Shown in pieces: positions 17,641 through 27,041 of a stretch of 57,415 bases of DNA. The notes under the pieces are model-generated. The model saw only the letters and a program-made list of their open reading frames with translations. It did not search any database and had not been told where the DNA came from. Source of the DNA: Gammaproteobacteria bacterium. GTDB taxonomy: Bacteria > Pseudomonadota > Gammaproteobacteria > Enterobacterales > Alteromonadaceae. The first letter of the stretch is position 1; each line of letters opens with the position of its first letter. The position numbers and the translations under genes were made by a program. Location of the stretch: positions 1 to 57,415 of the forward strand of contig JAHKAA010000046.1 in NCBI GenBank assembly GCA_018825965.1, in the 5' to 3' direction.

Positions 17641-18573
17641 TCAAATCCTGTTCCTGATGCTGATCTGATAATTCATCCGGCTCATTTGTTCAGGTAACTG
17701 CAGATCCGAAGCCCCGGTAGCGGCAAACTGCAATGAAATACGCACTGAAATAATATCCATCCAATCCGATACCAGATTGGCGTCACGCCAGCTTCTGCTG
17801 CGCTCGTCCATAAACTCAAGCTGTAAATCAGTGACACCATAGAGAATTTCTTCAGCCGCACTGTTATTTCTGACCCGAAACAAAGAGGTACTTTGTTGAT
17901 CCGAGCTGGGGGCTACATACCAGCTGACCGAATCAAAATTCATCAGCATGGCATTGACTGCATATTGTTTTACTGTGCCTGCGGCACCATCACACAAGAG
18001 TGGAAAACCCAAACCTGAAGTACAGTTACTGGCATTCACTTCATGGAATATGCTGGTTAAGTCGGTCCCGCTGACGCTAAAAATACTGCTTAAGGTTTCA
18101 TCACAAAGTATTAATAAATCACCATTTTGTAACTGATGCTCTGTACTGAGTAGCAGTTGGCTTAGTGCCGCATCATGGGATTCCACGCTGTAGCTACGAC
18201 CAGAGCCAAACATCAGCCGGATAGCATCTGTACCAGCCAGCGGAGTCACTCCATTGATTGCTGGAGCAGGCTGCTGAAAACCTTCAATTCCGCCATTCCA
18301 GACAGCCCAGGCCGAGCCTGCTACATTAGCTGCATTGAGCACATTCACCACGCGGGACGCATTGCCACAGCCAATATAACCTGAGCGACGGATGTCATTG
18401 GCCATCAGCTCAAACGTAGTTCGGCTGGAGTTTTGTAATTCGCCCAGCACTGTATTCAGTTCGGCCGTTTTACTGTTGGATAAATACACCCCTATCACAG
18501 AACCTGTCAGCAACAAGCCAAGCAGCATAGCGATCATCAGTTCAGATAAAGTAAAACCCTGCTGCTGTTTCAT
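17641..18573 (-). CDS. pilW: PilW minor pilin (first series)
   Basis: 310 residues from the ATG at 18573, which overlaps the pilV stop as ATGA. MKQQQG|FTLSELMIAMLLGLLLTGSVIGVYL is the prepilin N-terminus with Glu5, followed by LGELQNSSRTTFELMANDIRRSGYIGCG, a PilW-type segment. Usual PilW length. Part of the tightly packed first series. Confidence 0.94.
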   Translation of the reverse strand: MKQQQGFTLSELMIAMLLGLLLTGSVIGVYLSNSKTAELNTVLGELQNSSRTTFELMANDIRRSGYIGCGNASRVVNVLNAANVAGSAWAVWNGGIEGFQQPAPAINGVTPLAGTDAIRLMFGSGRSYSVESHDAALSQLLLSTEHQLQNGDLLILCDETLSSIFSVSGTDLTSIFHEVNASNCTSGLGFPLLCDGAAGTVKQYAVNAMLMNFDSVSWYVAPSSDQQSTSLFRVRNNSAAEEILYGVTDLQLEFMDERSRSWRDANLVSDWMDIISVRISLQFAATGASDLQLPEQMSRMNYQISIRNRI

Positions 18574-19001
18574 GGCCGCACCTGAATTTCGAAATGACTG
18601 GAACCTGTTACCTTTTCGTCCAGCCAACTAATACTGATAGTATAAACACCAGCAGCGGCATCCCACTCCACTTCTGGACAACTGCTGGTTCCGGTAGCGA
18701 GTTGTAACTGCAGCGCCCAGTCAGCCAGCAATTCAGACTCGCAGTTCCCTGCGTAAGAGCCTGCTCTGGCCACAACAGGGTTGGAGCGGATTATTTCAGT
18801 TAAAGTGCCAGCCATAATCAGTGCAGTGGTGCGCTCCTGAGCACTTTGGCTATAGCGCACCGAGCTGCTTTGCAAAGCGGCTATGCCCAATAAACCTATG
18901 GCCAGTACCAGCACCGCAATCAGGATCTCAATCAAGGCTATGCCTAGTTGTGTTGACCCAAAACAACAGTTGTGATGATTGGTGCTATTGAGGCTGTGCA
19001 T
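18570..19001 (-). CDS. pilV: PilV minor pilin (first series)
   Basis: 143 residues. Leader of about 20 residues ending QLG, then IALIEILIAVLVLAIGLLGIAALQSSSV, Glu5 present, with the LQSSSVRYSQSAQERTTA continuation typical of PilV. Heads cysteines NCESE and SSCPEVEW. AAGGA lies 6 nt before the ATG. It lies 12 bp downstream of fimT. Confidence 0.93.
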   Translation of the reverse strand: MHSLNSTNHHNCCFGSTQLGIALIEILIAVLVLAIGLLGIAALQSSSVRYSQSAQERTTALIMAGTLTEIIRSNPVVARAGSYAGNCESELLADWALQLQLATGTSSCPEVEWDAAAGVYTISISWLDEKVTGSSHFEIQVRP

Positions 19002-19013
19002 GGGCGTTCCTTA

Positions 19014-19541
19014 TCAACTGCCGCATTGGGACAGCTGAATACTGCTGCGCCCACCGGATAAGAAAGTCAGGGTTCTGCCATTGTCCGCAAAGTCAGGGCC
19101 ATCGGCACATAAGCTAAAACTGGAATTGAGCGGTTGATTGCTTTGGCTGCGGATCAAGCCCTGGCCACTAAAACGCAGTTCAGTAAAAGCAGCGCTGATG
19201 ATCAGGCGCTCGTCAAAGCGGCCGGCCCGGATCACCAGAACAGGTGAGGCTGTATCCGTCACCAACCAACCTTCCCAGGAACCACTTGCAGCAGAACAGT
19301 CGTTTAGTTCGGCATTTGCCTTACATAAACGTATGGTTTGATTTTGTTTAATGGCTTCAGAGCGCGCCAGTTGGATCACAGAAAGCAGTTCATTGGCTTG
19401 GCTGGACAATCGATTTCTGGCTAATAAATCGGTAAAAGAAGGCACAGCAACGGCCACGAGCACCAAGAGCACCAGAAGGGAAATCATCAGTTCAATCAGG
19501 GTAAAAGCTTTTTGCCGCTGTAACAAAGGACGATCATCCAT
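19014..19541 (-). CDS. fimT: FimT/FimU (GspH-type) minor pilin (first series)
   Basis: 175 residues from the ATG at 19541 (GGGAG 10 nt upstream; a GTG at 19565 has none). QRQKA|FTLIELMISLLVLLVLVAVAVPSFTDLLARNRLSSQANELLSVIQLARSEAIKQNQ is the FimT/GspH pattern, with cysteines KANAELNDCSA, LCADG and SQCGS. Residue -1 is Ala instead of Gly, as in the second FimT copy. First gene of the pilus series, directly downstream of ispH, the same neighbourhood as the fimU-pilVWXY1Y2E operon of Pseudomonas aeruginosa. Confidence 0.9.
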   Translation of the reverse strand: MDDRPLLQRQKAFTLIELMISLLVLLVLVAVAVPSFTDLLARNRLSSQANELLSVIQLARSEAIKQNQTIRLCKANAELNDCSAASGSWEGWLVTDTASPVLVIRAGRFDERLIISAAFTELRFSGQGLIRSQSNQPLNSSFSLCADGPDFADNGRTLTFLSGGRSSIQLSQCGS

Positions 19542-19631
19542 TTGTTTACTACTCCCATAGGCCACCTGCTGAAAAGGACCAAGGGTTTAAGCATAGCAAA
19601 AGATTGGCAGGACGCTAGCCGCTCAACAGCG

Positions 19632-19667
19632 CAGCTGTGCCTGCAGCCCAAGCTTCAGGCACAGCTG
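19632..19667. other. Perfect 12-bp inverted repeat between ispH and fimT
   Basis: CAGCTGTGCCTG (19632-19643) and CAGGCACAGCTG (19656-19667) are exact complements with a 12-nt loop. There is no T-run on either side, so it is not a standard intrinsic terminator. It lies after the ispH stop and before the pilin genes on the same strand, so it may end or slow the upstream transcript, protect its 3' end, or act in regulation of the pilin operon. Confidence 0.7.
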
Positions 19668-19701
19668 GTTAACAAAGGGAAAACTATTTGAAATGACAGT
19701 G

Positions 19702-20631
19702 TTAGCGAAGCTCTGCCGGCACGGCAAAAATAACGTTTTCTTCACGGCCAGGATGCTCAATCACTTGTTTACCCCCCCATTCGCTCAGACGCTGTACCAC
19801 TTGCTGCACCAGCACTTCAGGTGCCGAAGCTCCGGCTGTCACGCCGACAGACTTCACGTCTTTTAACCAGTCCTGCTGAATATCTGCAGCTGTGTCTATC
19901 AGGTAAGAACGACAGCCCATTTTTTCAGCCAGTTCGCGTAAACGATTTGAATTACTGCTGTTTTTTGCGCCAACCACCAATAAGAGTTCAGTTTTGGCCG
20001 ACAACTCACGCACTGCATCCTGTCGGTTTTGCGTGGCGTAACAAATATCGTCTTTGCGTGGCCCTTCAATATCAGGGAAACGTTTTCGCAAAGCATCAAT
20101 CACATCCGCGGTATCATCCACAGATAAAGTCGTCTGGCTACTAAAACACAATACAGCCGGATTTTTTACCTGCAGTTTTTCAACGTCTTCGACCGACTCG
20201 ACCAGATAAATACCACCTTCAGCATTGTCGTATTGGCCCATAGTGCCTTCTACTTCAGGATGTCCGGCATGACCAATCAAAATACATTCAATACCTTTAC
20301 GACTGGCACGGGTCACTTCCATATGCACTTTGGTCACCAGCGGGCAAGTGGCATCAAACACCTTCAAACCACGTTTTTTAGCTTGTTCACGTACAGCCTG
20401 AGATACACCATGAGCACTAAAAATCACTATGGCGTCATCCGGCACTTCGTCCAGCTCGTCGATAAAAACTGCACCTGCACGACGTAAACCATCGACGACA
20501 AATTTGTTATGCACTACTTCATGGCGCACATAAATAGGCGGCTCGTAAATTTCCAGTGCGCGGGAGACAATGCTGATAGCACGGTCTACACCAGCACAAA
20601 AACCACGTGGATTGGCGAGTAAGATATCCAT
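19702..20631 (-). CDS. ispH: 4-hydroxy-3-methylbut-2-enyl diphosphate reductase
   Basis: 309 residues. Last enzyme of the non-mevalonate isoprenoid pathway, making IPP and DMAPP with a [4Fe-4S] cluster. The three cluster cysteines are Cys12 (GFCAGVDRA), Cys96 (ATCPLV) and Cys197 (DICYATQNRQ); the proton-donor Glu126 is in HAGHPE. Starts two bases after the fkpB stop. End of the murJ/ribF-ileS-lspA-fkpB-ispH block. Confidence 0.98.
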   Translation of the reverse strand: MDILLANPRGFCAGVDRAISIVSRALEIYEPPIYVRHEVVHNKFVVDGLRRAGAVFIDELDEVPDDAIVIFSAHGVSQAVREQAKKRGLKVFDATCPLVTKVHMEVTRASRKGIECILIGHAGHPEVEGTMGQYDNAEGGIYLVESVEDVEKLQVKNPAVLCFSSQTTLSVDDTADVIDALRKRFPDIEGPRKDDICYATQNRQDAVRELSAKTELLLVVGAKNSSNSNRLRELAEKMGCRSYLIDTAADIQQDWLKDVKSVGVTAGASAPEVLVQQVVQRLSEWGGKQVIEHPGREENVIFAVPAELR

Positions 20632-20633
20632 AA

Positions 20634-21065
20634 TTAATTGATAACCTGTACGATTTCAACGTTAAAAGTCAGAGTCTGTCCAGCCAGTGGATGATTAAAA
20701 TCTACAGTCACGGACTCACCCACTACTTCACGGATCAAACCCGGCAGTTCAGAACCATCCGGCATAGCAAAACCTACAATCATGCCCACCTGAGCAGGTG
20801 CATCGGCTGAAAACTTGCTGCGATCGACATAATAAATATTGTCGGGGTTTGGCATACCGTAAGCATCTTCAGGCGCTAAGGTAAAAGTTCTTTTATCCCC
20901 AGCGGCCATTCCTCCCAACTGAGCTTCAAAAGCGGGCGACAAACTGCCATCCCCCATTTGCAGTTTGGCTGGTTTGTTATGCACCCTGGTGCTTTCGGCG
21001 GCGCTGCCATCGGATAACTTAATATCAAAGTGAAATATCACAGTACTGCCTGGACCTATGATCAC
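20634..21065 (-). CDS. fkpB: FKBP-type peptidyl-prolyl isomerase (SlpA/FkpB)
   Basis: 143 residues. FKBP fold with an inserted flap: VIFHFDIKLSDG, GDGSLSPAFEAQLGGMAAGDKRTFTLAPEDAYG, then VDFNHPLAGQTLTFNVEI, the SlyD/SlpA signature. Unlike SlyD it has no His/Cys-rich tail, which fits FkpB. Starts with GTG at 21065 (AGGAG 7 nt upstream), overlapping the lspA stop as GTGA. Confidence 0.95.
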   Translation of the reverse strand: MIIGPGSTVIFHFDIKLSDGSAAESTRVHNKPAKLQMGDGSLSPAFEAQLGGMAAGDKRTFTLAPEDAYGMPNPDNIYYVDRSKFSADAPAQVGMIVGFAMPDGSELPGLIREVVGESVTVDFNHPLAGQTLTFNVEIVQVIN

Positions 21066-21589
21066 GGCTTGTCTCCTGAAGTGACTTTCTGGGTCTCGCT
21101 GTCGTTGGTAAAACTGTCCCAGATCAGTAAAACGGCACCAATGCTGATAGCGCAGTCGGCGATATTAAAAATAGGGTAATGCCAGTTCTGATAAAACACA
21201 TGTAAAAAATCCACCACATAACCATAGAGGCTGCGGTCGATTAAATTACCAATAGCGCCGCTGATAATCAGGCTCAAGGCTAAAGATAATTTCAGCTGGG
21301 TTTTAGCTAAACGGCTTAACCAGATGGCTAATACGAGACTGACCACTACAGCGATCAGGGTAAAAAACCAGCGTTGCCAGCCACCTGCGTCACCTAAAAA
21401 CGAAAAAGCAGCGCCGTAGTTGCGGGCATAAGTAAAGTTAAATACCGGCAACAAAGACACTGATTCGCCTAAGCTGAAATTCTGAATAACCCAGACTTTG
21501 CTGAGCTGGTCAGCAACCAGCACTAGCACAACCAACCACCACCAGCGCCAGCCAGTCTCAGTAAATAAACGCCCTTTAAATAAAGACAT
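21062..21589 (-). CDS. lspA: Lipoprotein signal peptidase (signal peptidase II)
   Basis: 175 residues, four membrane helices. Removes the signal peptide of diacylglyceryl-modified prolipoproteins. The catalytic aspartates are Asp127 (GYVVDFLHVF) and Asp145 (FNIADCAISIG). NYGAAFSFLG and GAIGNLIDR are the other conserved boxes. Its ATG overlaps the ileS stop as TAATG, so translation is coupled. Confidence 0.97.
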   Translation of the reverse strand: MSLFKGRLFTETGWRWWWLVVLVLVADQLSKVWVIQNFSLGESVSLLPVFNFTYARNYGAAFSFLGDAGGWQRWFFTLIAVVVSLVLAIWLSRLAKTQLKLSLALSLIISGAIGNLIDRSLYGYVVDFLHVFYQNWHYPIFNIADCAISIGAVLLIWDSFTNDSETQKVTSGDKP

Positions 21590-24417
21590 TAAGCAAACTT
21601 CCTTACTTCACCAGCGCCTTCGACGTTATCCACACAGCGGATACAAATCAGCGGGTGCAAAGGATTAACGCCCACATCATGGCGGTGATGCCAGCAACGT
21701 TCGCATTTAGCTGCAGTGGATGCATTTAATACCACAAAGAGGTTGTCCATTTCGGTCGCTACTGCATCAGTCGGAGCAGCTTCATTGGAAACCACAGCGG
21801 TTGAAGTTAACAAGGCAAAACGTAACTCATCGCCGATAGAGATCAGATCTGTTGCCAGTTGGCCTTTGGCGTACAAGGTCACTTCAGCTTGCAGGGAAGC
21901 ACCAATTTTGCCATCACGACGACCCACTTCCAGCACCTTGTTGACTGCATCACGCACTTCCAGCAGTTGTTGCCAGAAGGCATCATCAAACTGACCTGCA
22001 GGTACGGTGTCCAGGCCCTGATACCAGACTTCAGTAAAGACAAACTCACTATGCTGGCCCGGCATCACTTCCCAGATTTCCTGTGCTGTAAAGCTCATGA
22101 TAGGCGCCATCCAGCGCACCATGGCCTGTACCACATGGAATAAAGCGGTCTGACAAGAGCGACGGGCTAAACCATCAGTTTTTGCCGTGTACTGACGATC
22201 TTTAATGACATCTAGGTAGAAACTACCCAGCTCTACAGTACAGAAATTCATCAGCTTCTGGCTGACCTGATGGAACTGGTAGTTTTCATAGGCATCGACA
22301 ATTTCCTGCTGCAATTTGGCAGCACGTTGTACCAGCCATAAATCCAGCTGCACCATCTCTTCAAAGGGCACCAACTCTGTTTCCGGCTCAAAACCTTTTA
22401 AGTTCGCCAAAAGGAAACGGGCTGTATTACGGATACGACGGTATTTGTCGGCAGCACGGTTTAAGATTTCATCAGAGACAGTCATCTCAGAGGTGTAATC
22501 TGTAGTAGCAACCCATAAGCGCAGAATATCAGCGCCTAACTTGTTCATCACATCCTGCGGCGACACCACATTGCCCAAAGACTTGGACATTTTGCGGCCT
22601 TCACCATCCACGGTAAAACCATGAGTCAGCACTTGTTTATAAGGTGCATGATGTTTAATAGCCACACCCGTCATCAGGGAGGACATAAACCAGCCACGGT
22701 GCTGATCCGAACCTTCTAAATACAGATCAGCCTGCGTGGCACCATGAAATTCAGGGCGAGGGTCAATGACACAAGCGTGAGTGACGCCAGAATCAAACCA
22801 CACATCCAGAGTGTCAGTGACTTTGACATACTGAGCTGCATCAGCGCCCAGCAAAGTTTCAGCATCTAAATCAAACCAGGCCTGAATACCAGACTGCTCT
22901 ACTAATTTAGCCACCTGCTCCATCAGTGCCTGAGTATTAGGGTGCAAAGCGCCTATGTCTTTATCGACAAAAAGCGCTATAGGCACACCCCAGGTCCGCT
23001 GACGGGAGATACACCAGTCCGGACGACCGGCGACCATGTTTTCAATACGTTGTTGGCCCCAGTCCGGGATCCAGCGGGTTTTGCCGATTTCTTCTAAAGA
23101 AGTGCTACGCAGGCCTTTTTGTTCCATGCTGATAAACCACTGAGGTGTGGCACGGAAAATAATAGGGGTTTTATGGCGCCAGCAATGCGGATAGCTGTGT
23201 GTTAAGGCTTTATGCACCAGCAATTTACCTGCTTCTTTTAAAGCTTCAACCACTGAATCATTGGCTTTAAATACATGCTGACCAGCAAACAGCGGCGTAT
23301 CCGGCAGATAGACACCGTTCGCACCGACTGGGTTGGCCACTTCTAAGTTGTATAATTTACCTACGGTAAAGTCTTCCGGACCATGGCCTGGCGCCGTATG
23401 CACAGCACCGGTACCAGAATCAGTGGTGACGTGATCACCTAAAATCACCGGCACTTCAAAGTCATACAACGGGTGTTTTAATTTCACCAACTCCAGTGCC
23501 TGACCTTTGCAGAAACCTAAATTATGGTAATGCTCCACACCAGCACGGGCCATCACAGCAGTGACTAAATCTGTCGCCAGAATTAAACGTTCAGGGCCAT
23601 TTGGACCTTGTTCGATTTGCACCAGGCTGTAATCGATTTTGGCATTCAGTGCCACAGCGCGGTTAGCCGGAATAGTCCATGGTGTGGTGGTCCAGATCAC
23701 TACAGATACAGGGCCAGAACCGGTATGACCTTCGGGATGATCAAATTTACTGACATCAGCTTCGTTCACCAGGGTGAAACGTACATCAATAGCCGGTGAT
23801 ACTTTATCCTGATATTCCACTTCAGCTTCAGCCAAAGCAGAACCACAGTCAGTACACCAGTGCACTGGCTTAAAGCCTTGCTGTAAATGACCATTGTCAA
23901 TGATACGACCTAAAGAACGGATGATATTGGCTTCGGTATGAAAATCCATAGTACGGTATGGATTGTCCCAGTCGCCTAACACACCTAAACGGATAAAATC
24001 GGTTTTTTGAGCTTCGATTTGCGTCAGTGCATAGTCACGGCATTTTTGGCGGAATTCAGCAGCTGTCAGCTTGACGCCCGGCTTGCCGTATTTCTTTTCA
24101 ACCACCAGCTCTATCGGCAAACCATGACAGTCCCAACCCGGCACATAAGGGGCATCGAAGTCAGACAAGGTCATGGCTTTGACAATCATATCCTTAAGGA
24201 TTTTATTGACCGCATGACCAATGTGAATATTACCGTTGGCGTATGGAGGGCCATCGTGCAGGATAAAGGTTTTTTTACCTTGTTTGGCCTGACGAATTTT
24301 CTGGTACAGATTTTTTTCTGTCCAGTTGGCTAACATCTGTGGCTCACGCTGTGCAAGGTTGGCGCGCATGGCAAAAGCCGTGTCCGGTAAATTCAAAGTC
24401 TGCTTGTAGTCAGTCAT
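21589..24417 (-). CDS. ileS: Isoleucyl-tRNA synthetase
   Basis: 942 residues. Class I synthetase: HIGH (65-68, in NIHIGHAV), KMSKS (GRKMSKSLGN near 605), WCISRQRTWG in the central region, an editing domain with TTTPWTIPANRA, and the C-terminal zinc-binding Cys pairs CERCWHH and CIRCVDN. The last group marks the bacterial type 1 IleS. The start MTDYKQTLNLPDT aligns with the E. coli protein; the frame is open 42 bp further upstream but that is not needed. Follows ribF, 54 bp apart. Confidence 0.98.
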   Translation of the reverse strand: MTDYKQTLNLPDTAFAMRANLAQREPQMLANWTEKNLYQKIRQAKQGKKTFILHDGPPYANGNIHIGHAVNKILKDMIVKAMTLSDFDAPYVPGWDCHGLPIELVVEKKYGKPGVKLTAAEFRQKCRDYALTQIEAQKTDFIRLGVLGDWDNPYRTMDFHTEANIIRSLGRIIDNGHLQQGFKPVHWCTDCGSALAEAEVEYQDKVSPAIDVRFTLVNEADVSKFDHPEGHTGSGPVSVVIWTTTPWTIPANRAVALNAKIDYSLVQIEQGPNGPERLILATDLVTAVMARAGVEHYHNLGFCKGQALELVKLKHPLYDFEVPVILGDHVTTDSGTGAVHTAPGHGPEDFTVGKLYNLEVANPVGANGVYLPDTPLFAGQHVFKANDSVVEALKEAGKLLVHKALTHSYPHCWRHKTPIIFRATPQWFISMEQKGLRSTSLEEIGKTRWIPDWGQQRIENMVAGRPDWCISRQRTWGVPIALFVDKDIGALHPNTQALMEQVAKLVEQSGIQAWFDLDAETLLGADAAQYVKVTDTLDVWFDSGVTHACVIDPRPEFHGATQADLYLEGSDQHRGWFMSSLMTGVAIKHHAPYKQVLTHGFTVDGEGRKMSKSLGNVVSPQDVMNKLGADILRLWVATTDYTSEMTVSDEILNRAADKYRRIRNTARFLLANLKGFEPETELVPFEEMVQLDLWLVQRAAKLQQEIVDAYENYQFHQVSQKLMNFCTVELGSFYLDVIKDRQYTAKTDGLARRSCQTALFHVVQAMVRWMAPIMSFTAQEIWEVMPGQHSEFVFTEVWYQGLDTVPAGQFDDAFWQQLLEVRDAVNKVLEVGRRDGKIGASLQAEVTLYAKGQLATDLISIGDELRFALLTSTAVVSNEAAPTDAVATEMDNLFVVLNASTAAKCERCWHHRHDVGVNPLHPLICIRCVDNVEGAGEVRKFA

Positions 24418-24471
24418 CCGTTGTTGTTCCGTCTTCTTTAAGTTTAAATTCGTGATCACGCCGCCAGCAGC

Positions 24472-25404
24472 TTAAACCTGTGGCAACGCAAAATAGTTCC
24501 GCGCCTGTTGTGCATCTAATGCAATTTGTTGCTGCAATTGAGCAAGGCCTTCAAAACGTCGCTCCGGCCTGATTTTTTGCTTTAAAATCACTTCAATCTG
24601 CTGGCCGTATAAATCGCCGTTAAAATCAAAAAAATGCGCTTCGAGCTGCTCTTTTTTACCTTGCAAAGTGGGTCTTGAACCAATATTGGCCACACCATGG
24701 TACAGCCCCATTTGGGTCACAGCTTCAATGGCATAGACCCCATGCACAGGCAAGTTCTTCCGATAGAGCCAGACATTGGCGGTTGGAAAGCCTAACTGCC
24801 GCCCCACTTTCTGACCATGCCGTACCCGGCCCATCAATGAAAATGGCCGGCCTAACATTTGAGCTGCCAGCTCTAGCTGATCCTGCTCCAGAGCCTGGCG
24901 AATTAAGGTGCTGCTGACCCGTCGATCATTTTGTTTAAGGCTTGCCGTATTACCAAGACCAAAGCCATGCTGAGTGGCAGCTTGCTGTAACAAGGCAAAA
25001 TTACCTGCACGGTTTTTACCAAAACAGAAATCATCACCAACAATCAGATGCCTGACACCCAATTTATTCAGCAATAAATCCTGAATAAACTGCTGTGGCT
25101 CCTGACTGGCAAAGTCTTTGGTAAAAGGCACGCAGAGCATACGGTCCACACCTTGTTGTGCCAGCCAGTGGTATTTCTCCCGAAAACGGCATAAACGCGC
25201 AGGTGCAGCTTCAGGGTTAAACAACTCCAGTGGCTGGGGTTCAAACACCATCACCACTGCAGGCAAATTCAACTCTGCCGCTATAGCTTTTAATTGCGTC
25301 AGTACCGCCTGATGCCCAAGATGCACGCCATCAAAATTGCCAATAGTTAAGACGCAGCCCTGATGTCTGGGTTGAATTGTATGTAAGCCGCGAATTAACT
25401 CCAT
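24472..25404 (-). CDS. ribF: Bifunctional riboflavin kinase/FMN adenylyltransferase
   Basis: 310 residues. Makes FMN and then FAD. The N-terminal adenylyltransferase has TIGNFDGVHLGHQAVL (near 21-36) and the RVSSTLIRQALE motif. The C-terminal flavokinase has GFPTANVWL, GVYAIEAV, GVANIGSRPT and EAHFFDFNGDLYGQ. Standard place upstream of ileS and downstream of murJ. Confidence 0.97.
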   Translation of the reverse strand: MELIRGLHTIQPRHQGCVLTIGNFDGVHLGHQAVLTQLKAIAAELNLPAVVMVFEPQPLELFNPEAAPARLCRFREKYHWLAQQGVDRMLCVPFTKDFASQEPQQFIQDLLLNKLGVRHLIVGDDFCFGKNRAGNFALLQQAATQHGFGLGNTASLKQNDRRVSSTLIRQALEQDQLELAAQMLGRPFSLMGRVRHGQKVGRQLGFPTANVWLYRKNLPVHGVYAIEAVTQMGLYHGVANIGSRPTLQGKKEQLEAHFFDFNGDLYGQQIEVILKQKIRPERRFEGLAQLQQQIALDAQQARNYFALPQV

Positions 25405-25466
25405 CCGGTATTTTTACTCTGCTGCTGCGAAAAGTGCCCGATTATAACCTTAAGTGACCCCAAGAA

Positions 25467-27041
25467 TCATTTGCTTTCAGCATTTGTCTGGCGTTTAAAA
25501 TCGTTCAAACGAACACCAAACACAAAAAGTAAAACAAAGTAGGCCACAATAGCAAAAGCAAAATAAGCCAACAGATGTAAGACCTGGCCTGATAAACCTA
25601 AAGCTATCCAGCCCGTCAAATCAGGCATCACATAAAAAATACAGCCAGCCATTACAGCGGCAGCGATAAAAGCTTTAACAATAAACCAGTTGGTTTTGCT
25701 GCTGAAACTATAAATATCACGCTGCTTTAAGCCACGATAAAGCAAATACGCATTTAAAGTACCGGACATAGCAGTGGCTAACGCCAGACCGACATAACTT
25801 AAAAAAGGCGCCAGCATCAGGTTAAAGCCCATATTGGCCACCATAGCAATAATGGCAATGCGTACCGGAGTTTTTATATCCTGGCGCGCATAAAATGCAG
25901 GTGCCAACACTTTAATCAGCATCAATGCCACTAAACCTGTGTTGTAAGCGATCAGGCTATACGAGGTTTTTACCACATCATCGGCGCTAAATTCACCGCG
26001 CATAAAAACCGACGCAATAATAGGTTCAGCCAGCACGATGAGCCCCATCATGGATGGAATGCCAAACAAACAAATAAAACGCACAGCCCAATCCAGGGTG
26101 TATTTAAAGGCTTCTTCGCTCGCCGCTGCATAATGACGTGACAAGCCAGGCAAAATCACGGTGGCGATAGCAATACCAAATAAACCTAAAGGAAATTCCA
26201 GTAAACGGTCAGAGTAATACAACCAACTGACGGCCCCTGTGACTAAAAAGGACGCGATAATGGCATCCAGTAATAAGTTAATCTGACTGACCGACACCCC
26301 AAATAAAGCCGGGATCATTAAAGTGCGGATTTTTGTCACCTTTGGATCTTTCCAGCCCCAGCGTGGCATCACCAGTAATCCGGCTTTGGCTAAAAACGGC
26401 AACTGGAATAAAAACTGAATCAAACCACCTAAAAAGACGCCCCAGGCCATAGCTTCGGCCGGGTTTTGCATTTGCGGTGCCAGATAAATAGCGGCCCCTA
26501 TCATGGCAACATTTAAAAACACAGGCGTAAAAGCAGCCACCGCAAACTTGTTATAAGTGTTAAGCACAGCACCTGATAAAGCGACAAAAGTGATAAACCA
26601 TAAATAAGGAAAAGTGATTTTTAGAAGAAAGCTGGCCTGTAGGTATTTGTCGCCTTCTGGAGCCCCCTCTAAATAGGAGTTAAACCAGCCAGCGCCAAAT
26701 AACATCATTAATACAGGCGAGCCTATAACAGCTAACAGAGTGACTCCAGTGACAATCAAGCCTAAAGTCCCTGCTGCTTTGGCCACAAGTTCACGTACTG
26801 CATCATCACCATGTTTTTCTTTCACTTCAGCCAGTACAGGCACAAAAGCCTGTGAAAAAGCTCCTTCAGCAAATAAACGTCGTAAAAAATTAGGAATTCG
26901 GTTGGCCATAAAAAATACATCGGCCATAGCACCTGCGCCTAATACATTGGCAACAATCACATCACGCACCAAGCCCAGTACCCGTGAAATAAGGGTCATA
27001 AAGCTTACGATCATGCCTGATTTTAATAATTTTCCTGACAC
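25467..27041 (-). CDS. murJ: Lipid II flippase MurJ
   Basis: About 524 residues with some 14 predicted membrane helices (MOP superfamily). It flips lipid II for peptidoglycan synthesis. Family segments: SRVLGLVRDVIVANVLGAG, NFLRRLFAEGAFSQAFVP, YDR-type LLEFPLGLFGIAIATVILPGLS and KVLAPAFYARQDIKTPVRIA. I favour the GTG at 27041, preceded by AGGAG at 6 nt and giving a start like the E. coli protein; upstream GTG and ATG (27077, 27062) lack such a site. Divergent from rpsT. Confidence 0.95.
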   Translation of the reverse strand: MSGKLLKSGMIVSFMTLISRVLGLVRDVIVANVLGAGAMADVFFMANRIPNFLRRLFAEGAFSQAFVPVLAEVKEKHGDDAVRELVAKAAGTLGLIVTGVTLLAVIGSPVLMMLFGAGWFNSYLEGAPEGDKYLQASFLLKITFPYLWFITFVALSGAVLNTYNKFAVAAFTPVFLNVAMIGAAIYLAPQMQNPAEAMAWGVFLGGLIQFLFQLPFLAKAGLLVMPRWGWKDPKVTKIRTLMIPALFGVSVSQINLLLDAIIASFLVTGAVSWLYYSDRLLEFPLGLFGIAIATVILPGLSRHYAAASEEAFKYTLDWAVRFICLFGIPSMMGLIVLAEPIIASVFMRGEFSADDVVKTSYSLIAYNTGLVALMLIKVLAPAFYARQDIKTPVRIAIIAMVANMGFNLMLAPFLSYVGLALATAMSGTLNAYLLYRGLKQRDIYSFSSKTNWFIVKAFIAAAVMAGCIFYVMPDLTGWIALGLSGQVLHLLAYFAFAIVAYFVLLFVFGVRLNDFKRQTNAESK

